Below the pieces are notes generated by a model that worked only from the letters and a program-made list of their open reading frames with translations, did no database searches and was not told the origin of the DNA. A stretch of 36,498 nucleotides of DNA from Chloroflexota bacterium. Lineage in GTDB: Bacteria; Chloroflexota; JAHJIN01. The stretch's first letter is position 1. Each line of letters starts with the position of its first letter. Positions 31,572 through 36,498 of the stretch are shown one piece after another. The stretch covers positions 1 to 36,498 of the forward strand of contig JAHJIN010000054.1 of assembly GCA_018823415.1 (NCBI GenBank). Direction: 5' to 3'. Both the position numbers and the translations under genes were made by a program.

Positions 31572-33677
31572 ATGCTGGAATGGCTGCTCGAAACCGCCTC
31601 CCTGGCCCTGAGCATCTTTGTCACCGTGTCGTTCTTGTGGCTGGGCCTTACAGTCTGGCTCAACAGCGACCGGCGCCGGCCCATCGCGTGGTTCGCCACG
31701 GCCGGCCTGCTGGTGGGCGCCGTGTTCTTTTTGAGCCACACCATGATCCTGGGCCGGGGCCTCACCGCCTTTGGGTTTGGGATGGATTTCTGGTGGCGGC
31801 TGGCATGGGCCTCGGTCTCTTTGGCCCCGCCGTTGTGGTGCCTGGTAATCCTGCGCTACACTCAGCCGACCGCGCACCCGCGCGCGTATCGCTGGGTCCA
31901 GGTGAGCCTGGTGGTGGCCGGCGTGGCTCTCATGGCCGCCCTGGCGCTGACCAATCCCTTTCCTTCCTACGACGCCCTCTTTGCCGACCGGGCCGCTAAC
32001 CGCGCCCCGAGCCCGGTCCCCCTGGCCGTGTGGCTATACGTCCCCTACATGGCCGCCTGCTACGTGGTGCCGCTCATCGCGCTGCTCACGCCGCCGGCCG
32101 GCGCGCCGGCCCGGTCCATCCCTCGCCATCAGGCCCGGCCCTGGCTGGTCGCCACGTCGCTGCTCCTGCTCCTGGTGGGCCTGGTGGTGACGGTGGTGGG
32201 CATGTGGGCCGCGCAGCACACGCAGGCCCTGGTCGAGCTGACACCCCCGGCCCGCCAGGTCTTGTTCCTGGGCGACCTGGTCGCGCTGGCGATTGTCGCC
32301 ACCGCCATCACGCTGCTGGGCCGGACCATCGTGGCCTATGAGGTATTCACCGAGCGCCCGTTGCCCCGGCGCGGGTTCTGGCGCATGTGGCGTGGCATCG
32401 TGGTGCTGGCGGCTGGGTTCGCCGGGCTGGTGGCGTTCCTGTACCGCATCGAGCTGCGCCCCATTTACAGCCTCGTCACCATCACCATCTTGGCCGGCGT
32501 GGTCTATGCCATCTTTAGCTGGCAGCGCTACCGCGACCACGAGGCGTTCGTGGCGGCGCTGCGCCCGTTCATCGCCAGCACCGGCCCCCACGAGCAGCTT
32601 CTCTCCGACGCGCCCGCTGAAGCCGGCGTCCATGACCTGTTCCAGACCCTGTGCCGCGACGTGCTGGGCGCGGACCGGGCCGGGATGCTACTGGCCGGGC
32701 TGACCGAGAACGCCGGTCCGCGCTGGATCGGCTATCGCTGGGACCCCATGCCCGCCATCGACCCGGCGGCGTGGCCGGCCGCTGACGATGGCCCGGTGCG
32801 CCTGGACGCGCACACCTGGGCACTGCCCCTGGCCGACCGGCGCGGCGCTGTGGGGGCATTGATCCTGGGGCCGCGCGCGCGCGGCGGCGATTATACCGCC
32901 GAAGAGATGGACGTGGCCCGGGCCGCCGGGGAACGCATCCTGGACGTGGTGGCCGGCGCGCAGGTGGCCCGCGTGATGGCCGACCTGGTACGCCAGCGCA
33001 TCGCCGAGGCCCAGGTGATGAGCGCCCGTAATAAGCGCGTGCTCCACGACGAGGCGCTGCCCCAGTTGCACCTGGCGCTGCTGCACCTGGCGACCATCGA
33101 AGCCGGCGCCCCGGCTCTGGCCGAGGCCCGGGATGCCCTGACCCAGGCGCACCGCACCATCAGCGACCTGATGCGCGACATGGCCGTGGCCGCGCCGCAC
33201 CACCTCGACCGCGACGGGCTGGCAGTGGCCTTGCAGCGCGCCTTGGCCCACGACTTTGCCGGTGATTTTGACGCGGTCGAGTGGCAGGTCAGCGAAACGC
33301 CCGACCTGTCCCCGTTCGTGGCTCAGGTGGTCTTTTACGCCGCCCAGGAAGCCGTGCGCAACGCGGCCCGCTACGGGCACGGCGGCGACCCGGCCCGGCC
33401 CTTGCACCTGACCATCGCGATGACCCAGGCCGGCGGCGAGTTCCGCTTGGTCGTGCACGACGACGGCGTGGGGCTGCGCACCATACAAAAGACCTCCGAG
33501 GTCTCGCGCAAGCGAACCTCAGAGGTCTCGGGTGGCACAGGCACCGGGCTAATCTTTCATCACGCCATGCTGGCCCTGGTAGGCGGCACGCTGACGGTGG
33601 AGAGCCGGCCCGGTCACGGCACCAGCGCCACCATCACCATCACCCCACGGCCGCCTCTTGCCGGGTCCGCTCCATGA
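31572..33677 (+). CDS. Membrane sensor histidine kinase (orphan)
   Basis: The 701-aa protein has about eight to ten membrane helices in residues 1-320 (a 7TM-like sensor region), a GAF-like domain at about 340-460 (HDLFQTLCRDVLGADRAG, ALPLADRRGAVGALILGP), then a dimerisation helix with the phospho-acceptor His in RVLHDEALPQLHLALLHLA (HisKA_3/ComP-like) and an ATPase domain: EAVRNAARYG (N box), VHDDGVGL (G1), GGTGTGLIFHHAM (G2). All key motifs are intact. No response regulator lies nearby. An inserted palindrome (33491-33527) lengthens the ATP lid between G1 and G2. The 3' end overlaps the convergent polyphosphate kinase gene by 38 bases. ATG 31572 is chosen, though its ribosome binding site is poor. 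Confidence 0.88.
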   Translation: MLEWLLETASLALSIFVTVSFLWLGLTVWLNSDRRRPIAWFATAGLLVGAVFFLSHTMILGRGLTAFGFGMDFWWRLAWASVSLAPPLWCLVILRYTQPTAHPRAYRWVQVSLVVAGVALMAALALTNPFPSYDALFADRAANRAPSPVPLAVWLYVPYMAACYVVPLIALLTPPAGAPARSIPRHQARPWLVATSLLLLLVGLVVTVVGMWAAQHTQALVELTPPARQVLFLGDLVALAIVATAITLLGRTIVAYEVFTERPLPRRGFWRMWRGIVVLAAGFAGLVAFLYRIELRPIYSLVTITILAGVVYAIFSWQRYRDHEAFVAALRPFIASTGPHEQLLSDAPAEAGVHDLFQTLCRDVLGADRAGMLLAGLTENAGPRWIGYRWDPMPAIDPAAWPAADDGPVRLDAHTWALPLADRRGAVGALILGPRARGGDYTAEEMDVARAAGERILDVVAGAQVARVMADLVRQRIAEAQVMSARNKRVLHDEALPQLHLALLHLATIEAGAPALAEARDALTQAHRTISDLMRDMAVAAPHHLDRDGLAVALQRALAHDFAGDFDAVEWQVSETPDLSPFVAQVVFYAAQEAVRNAARYGHGGDPARPLHLTIAMTQAGGEFRLVVHDDGVGLRTIQKTSEVSRKRTSEVSGGTGTGLIFHHAMLALVGGTLTVESRPGHGTSATITITPRPPLAGSAP
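33491..33527. repeat. Palindrome inside the histidine kinase gene
   Basis: GACCTCCGAGGT (33491-33502) and ACCTCAGAGGTC (33516-33527) are complementary at 11 of 12 positions. They encode KTSEVSRKRTSEVS in the ATP lid. The word resembles the element in the DUF2298 gene at 10626-10658. Confidence 0.8.
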
Positions 33678-35772
33678 ACACGGCCTGCGTCCCGCGCGGC
33701 GCCGTTCCCTCGGCCGGGCGCCGCTGGACGTACGTGCCATCTGCCCCCAGGTCCCACGCCTGACGATTGTCTGTCAGCATCACCGTCAACATCTGGCGTA
33801 GGTCCTCGCGCAGCCGGGGATCATCAATGGGCGTCACCGCTTCCACGCGCTGGTCCAAGTTGCGCACCATCCAATCGGCCGACCCGAAGTAAAAACGCTC
33901 GTCGCCGCCGTTGCGGAAATAATAGATGCGCTCGTGTTCCAGGAACCGGCCCAGAATGCTGACGACGCGAATGTTGTCGCTGAGGCCGGGCACGCCGGGG
34001 CGCAGCCGGCAAATGCCCCGCACCACCAGGTCAATGCGCACGCCGGCCTGCGACGCCTGGTACAAGGCCCGGATGATGGCCGGGTCCTCCAACTGGTTCA
34101 TCTTGGCAATGACATGGCCCTCACGCCCGGCCTGCTGGTGGGCCACTTCGTCAGCGATGAATCCCAGGAACCGCTCGCGCATGTTCAAGGGGGCCACCAG
34201 CAAGCGCCGGTATTCCTGCTGCCGCGAATAGCCGGTGAGAAAGTTGAACAGATCCGCCAGATCGGCGCAAATGTCGGGCCGGCACGTCAGCAAGCCCAGG
34301 TCGGTATAGATCTCGGCCGTCTTGAAGTGATAGTTGCCCGTGCCAATGTGCGCATAGCAGCGAATGCCATCGGCCTCCTCGCGCACCACGAGCGTGGTCT
34401 TGGTGTGAGTCTTGAGCCCGATGACGCCATAGGCCACGTGCGCCCCGGCCTGGCGCAGTTTGCGCGCCCACTCGATGTTGCGCGCCTCGTCAAAGCGGGC
34501 CTTGAGTTCCACCAGCACCGCCACCTGCTTGCCGGCCTCAGCCGCCTCGATTAACCCCTGGATGATGGGTGAATCGTGCGCCGTGCGATACACCGTCTGC
34601 TTGATCGCCAGCACGTTGGGGTCCTGCACCGCGCTGAGGATAAAACGCTGCACGCTGTCGCCGAACGATTCGTAAGGATGATGCACCAGAAGATCGCCCT
34701 GCCGGATCACCTCAAAGATGTCCCGGGGCCGCTTGGATTTTTTGCGTTTCTTTTTCTTTTTGGCTTTTGGTGGCGGGGCATCAAGTATCGCCAGCCGAGG
34801 GGGCGCGATGGGCGTCCACACCGGGTCTTTGAGGTCCGGCAGATCCAGGCCCAAAAACGCCATCAGGTCGCCCTGGTCCAGCGGGCCATTGATCTCGTAC
34901 ACGTCTTCTGGTTCCAGGTTCAGATTGGCGGCAATCTCTTCGCGCATGGCCGCCGGCATGGACGACGCCACCTCCAGGCGCACGATCTCGGCCCGGCGCC
35001 GCTCGCGCAGTTCTTCCGAGATCAGTTCCAGCAGGTCGTCGGCCACATCGGGCACCTGGTCCGGGTCGGCCTTGCGCGTCACGCGAAACGGTTGCGCCTC
35101 CAGAATGTCCATGCCGGGGAACAGCCGTTCCAGGTTGCGGGCGATCATCTGCTCCAGCGGCACATAGTGATACGGTTCAGACAGGGGCACCCACCGAGGA
35201 TAATTCTCGGGCACCTTGACCCGCGCAAACAGGGTTTCGCCCGAGTCGGGATCGCGCACAAACACGCCCAGCGACAGGCTCAGGTTCGACAAAAAGGGAA
35301 ACGGGTGCCCCGGGTCCACGATGAGGGGCGTGAGCATGGGGAATATCTGGCGCTCGAATCGCTCGCGCAGCAGGTCTTGCTGGGCGGCGGTGAGTGCATC
35401 ATATTCCAAGAGATGAACGCCGTGGCCGGCCAACTGGGGCAGCACGTCCTGGAGCAGGCACGCGCTCTGCTCCGTCACCATCCGGCGGATCACTTGGCTG
35501 ATCTCGGCTAGCTGTTGCTGCGGCGTGCGCCCGTCCACCGTGAGTTTGGTCACGCCGGCGGTCACCTGTTGCTTCAAGCCACCCACGCGCTTGCTCACAA
35601 ACTCATCCAGGTTGGTGGTGGTAATGCTCAAAAACTTGGCGCGCTCGAGCAGTGGCGTGCGCGGGTCCTGGGCCTCATGGAGCACACGCCAGTTGAAATC
35701 CAACCAGCTCAGTTCGCGGTTGAAATACCAGGATGGATCCTGATAGTCGACGACCTTTTTTCGTTTTGGCAT
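33640..35772 (-). CDS. ppk1: Polyphosphate kinase (PPK1)
   Basis: The 710-aa enzyme reversibly polymerises the gamma-phosphate of ATP into polyphosphate. The N-terminal domain (FNRELSWLDFNWRVLHEAQD, LSITTTNLDEFVSKRV), the head domain, the phosphorylated His475 in CYAHIGTGNYHFKTAEIY, and the C-terminal PLD-like segments (VRGICRLRPGVPGLSDN, YYFRNGGDERFYFGSADWM) are all present. HHPYESF is intact. Oddity: a Lys/Arg tract (KAKKKKKRKKSKR) sits before the segment DIFEVIRQGDLLVHHPY, where the family usually has a short loop. The start has GGAGAAGG just upstream and a -10 promoter element at 35843-35851. The stop lies within the convergent histidine kinase gene. Confidence 0.97.
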   Translation of the reverse strand: MPKRKKVVDYQDPSWYFNRELSWLDFNWRVLHEAQDPRTPLLERAKFLSITTTNLDEFVSKRVGGLKQQVTAGVTKLTVDGRTPQQQLAEISQVIRRMVTEQSACLLQDVLPQLAGHGVHLLEYDALTAAQQDLLRERFERQIFPMLTPLIVDPGHPFPFLSNLSLSLGVFVRDPDSGETLFARVKVPENYPRWVPLSEPYHYVPLEQMIARNLERLFPGMDILEAQPFRVTRKADPDQVPDVADDLLELISEELRERRRAEIVRLEVASSMPAAMREEIAANLNLEPEDVYEINGPLDQGDLMAFLGLDLPDLKDPVWTPIAPPRLAILDAPPPKAKKKKKRKKSKRPRDIFEVIRQGDLLVHHPYESFGDSVQRFILSAVQDPNVLAIKQTVYRTAHDSPIIQGLIEAAEAGKQVAVLVELKARFDEARNIEWARKLRQAGAHVAYGVIGLKTHTKTTLVVREEADGIRCYAHIGTGNYHFKTAEIYTDLGLLTCRPDICADLADLFNFLTGYSRQQEYRRLLVAPLNMRERFLGFIADEVAHQQAGREGHVIAKMNQLEDPAIIRALYQASQAGVRIDLVVRGICRLRPGVPGLSDNIRVVSILGRFLEHERIYYFRNGGDERFYFGSADWMVRNLDQRVEAVTPIDDPRLREDLRQMLTVMLTDNRQAWDLGADGTYVQRRPAEGTAPRGTQAVFMERTRQEAAVG

Positions 35773-35842
35773 AACCTTCTCCAGGCGTCACACAACTTGC
35801 TTTGGTGCGCTGCTTTTCGCTGATACCCTGACGCCCGGAAGC

Positions 35843-35851
35843 ATTATACCA
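35843..35851 (-). promoter_or_regulatory. Extended -10 promoter element of ppk1
   Basis: On the minus strand TGGTATAAT (35851-35843) is a perfect extended -10, about 70 bases before the ppk1 ATG. No good -35 is visible at 16-18 bases, as is common for extended -10 promoters. Confidence 0.6.
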
Positions 35852-35917
35852 CAAACAACCCCGGTTTGGGAAGTGAAACCTGCACGTTCACGCGACTGGG
35901 TGGGGCGCACAGCTCAA

Positions 35918-35948
35918 GAAAAACGGTGCGCCGGGTCTGGCGCACCGT
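35918..35948 (-). terminator. Rho-independent terminator of the small surface-protein gene
   Basis: On the minus strand ACGGTGCGCC (35948-35939), a 6-base loop, then GGCGCACCGT (35932-35923) form a perfect 10-bp stem followed by TTTTCTT. It lies 31 bases after the stop of the gene at 35979-36242. Confidence 0.8.
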
Positions 35949-35978
35949 CTTCTGGCGAGTGCCGATCCGCTCGGCTCA

Positions 35979-36242
35979 CTATGAATAAGGATAGGCCAAA
36001 GGCGTGGGTGTGGGTGTGGGGGTTGGGGTAGGAGTTGGCGTGGGCGTGTGAGCCAACGGGCCCCAGTCCTTGACGATGATCGGCAGGTGAATGCCGGGAT
36101 AGGCAGAAGGGTAGGGGTACGGCAAGGGATGGGGTTCATCTGTTCCGGTTACGGCGCCAACCCACGTCAACTGGACCAGCGCCCCATAGAACGCCAACGA
36201 AACTAGAATCACCAGGATAGCGGCCCATCGATTGCGGTTCAT
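35979..36242 (-). CDS. Small membrane-anchored surface protein with LPIIVKD motif and Thr-Pro tail
   Basis: The 87-aa protein has an N-terminal membrane anchor or signal peptide (NRWAAILVILVSLAFYGALV), a short spacer, the motif GIHLPIIVKDWGP, then a Thr-Pro repeat (HTPTPTPTPTPTPTPTPL) and a short end (AYPYS). Short LP-hydrophobic-K motifs beside Thr-Pro linkers are common in exported Chloroflexota proteins (from memory); their role is not known to me. It has its own strong promoter, AGGAGG before the ATG and its own terminator, so it is a monocistronic, probably well-expressed gene. It may be a wall or envelope component, or a decayed longer protein; the intact signals favour a real gene. Confidence 0.7.
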   Translation of the reverse strand: MNRNRWAAILVILVSLAFYGALVQLTWVGAVTGTDEPHPLPYPYPSAYPGIHLPIIVKDWGPLAHTPTPTPTPTPTPTPTPLAYPYS

Positions 36243-36306
36243 GCGCCCCTCCTTTGCGTCAACCTACCATCAACTTGCACTTTTGACTGCTGCACGTTAC
36301 AAAAAC

Positions 36307-36335
36307 AGTATACATCACCGGGTGGTTCTGTGCAA
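36307..36335 (-). promoter_or_regulatory. Sigma-70-type promoter of the small surface-protein gene
   Basis: On the minus strand TTGCAC (36335-36330), a 17-base spacer, TATACT (36312-36307). It lies about 65 bases before the ATG at 36242. Confidence 0.7.
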
Positions 36336-36445
36336 TAGTAGATTGGTACCTGGTGTCTGGTACCTTTTGGGTTGGTCAATGCCACGTCCCAGGCACATTG
36401 ACAGAGCAGGGCCTTGAGCGAATGAGGCAAACCTTACATCAAGTA

Positions 36446-36474
36446 TAGACATGCCCGGTGCCATGTGATATAAT
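36446..36474 (+). promoter_or_regulatory. Sigma-70-type promoter for a gene beyond the window
   Basis: TAGACA (36446-36451), 17 bases, TATAAT (36469-36474), with TGA before the -10 (extended). The gene it drives would start to the right of the window. Apart from the two promoters, nothing else is visible in 36243-36498. Confidence 0.6.
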
Positions 36475-36498
36475 GGAATTGCTTGAACCCCGGCACTA

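Noticed and set aside
30495..31877. 460-codon minus-strand frame opposite the WD40 gene
   Set aside because: It mirrors the WD40 and kinase coding bias and has no motif, start signal or promoter.

Overview
The window is a dense, G+C-rich bacterial segment with short intergenic gaps. It most resembles a member of the Chloroflexota (Anaerolineae-like). Three things support this: a 1607-aa GT39 + DUF2298 (Chlor_Arch_YYY type) membrane protein, a small surface protein with an LPIIVKD motif and a Thr-Pro tail, and many short palindromic repeats of kinds that recur in such genomes. The taxonomic call is inference; there is no rRNA marker in the window, and I saw no tRNA gene or CRISPR array.

Layout. 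1-1427 (minus): the 5' end of a lipoprotein gene, translationally coupled to a coiled-coil protein gene. 1436-5045 (plus): mnmG, then an exported TIM-barrel glycoside hydrolase lying between two copies of an imperfect palindrome. 5229-6716 (minus): a sugar phosphate isomerase/epimerase-like protein and a metallo-beta-lactamase-fold hydrolase. 6811-9881 (minus): a two-gene [NiFe] hydrogenase. Its small subunit carries two N-terminal cyclic-nucleotide-binding domains, and its large subunit ends exactly at the final nickel-ligand motif. This block is visibly less G+C-rich than its flanks. 9975-18880 (minus): an envelope-glycan operon (GT4 glycosyltransferase, methyltransferase, GT39-type membrane glycosyltransferase, GT39/DUF2298 giant) behind a near-consensus promoter.

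19006-20691 (plus): a stand-alone protease-propeptide-like small protein followed by a subtilase, each with its own strong promoter. 20849-22651: metG. 22700-23880: two small membrane-protein genes of lower G+C content, separated and followed by integron attC-like sites, which look like captured gene cassettes. 24005-29884: a housekeeping run (YjbQ, TatD, polyprenyl diphosphate synthase, DHH-CBS-CCA nucleotidyltransferase fusion, BirA). 29924-30399: a broken beta-propeller gene. 30429-33677: a WD40 lipoprotein and a membrane histidine kinase. 33640-35772 (minus): polyphosphate kinase, overlapping the kinase gene tail to tail. 35979-36242 (minus): a small surface protein. The last bases hold a promoter for a gene outside the window.

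Two themes stand out. First, the hydrogenase looks like an H2 enzyme or H2 sensor under direct cyclic-nucleotide control. Second, short palindromic or tandem repeats have entered reading frames without breaking them (BirA, histidine kinase, GT39/DUF2298 protein, methyltransferase, CCA enzyme, and the C-termini of MnmG and GT4), much like Rickettsia palindromic elements.
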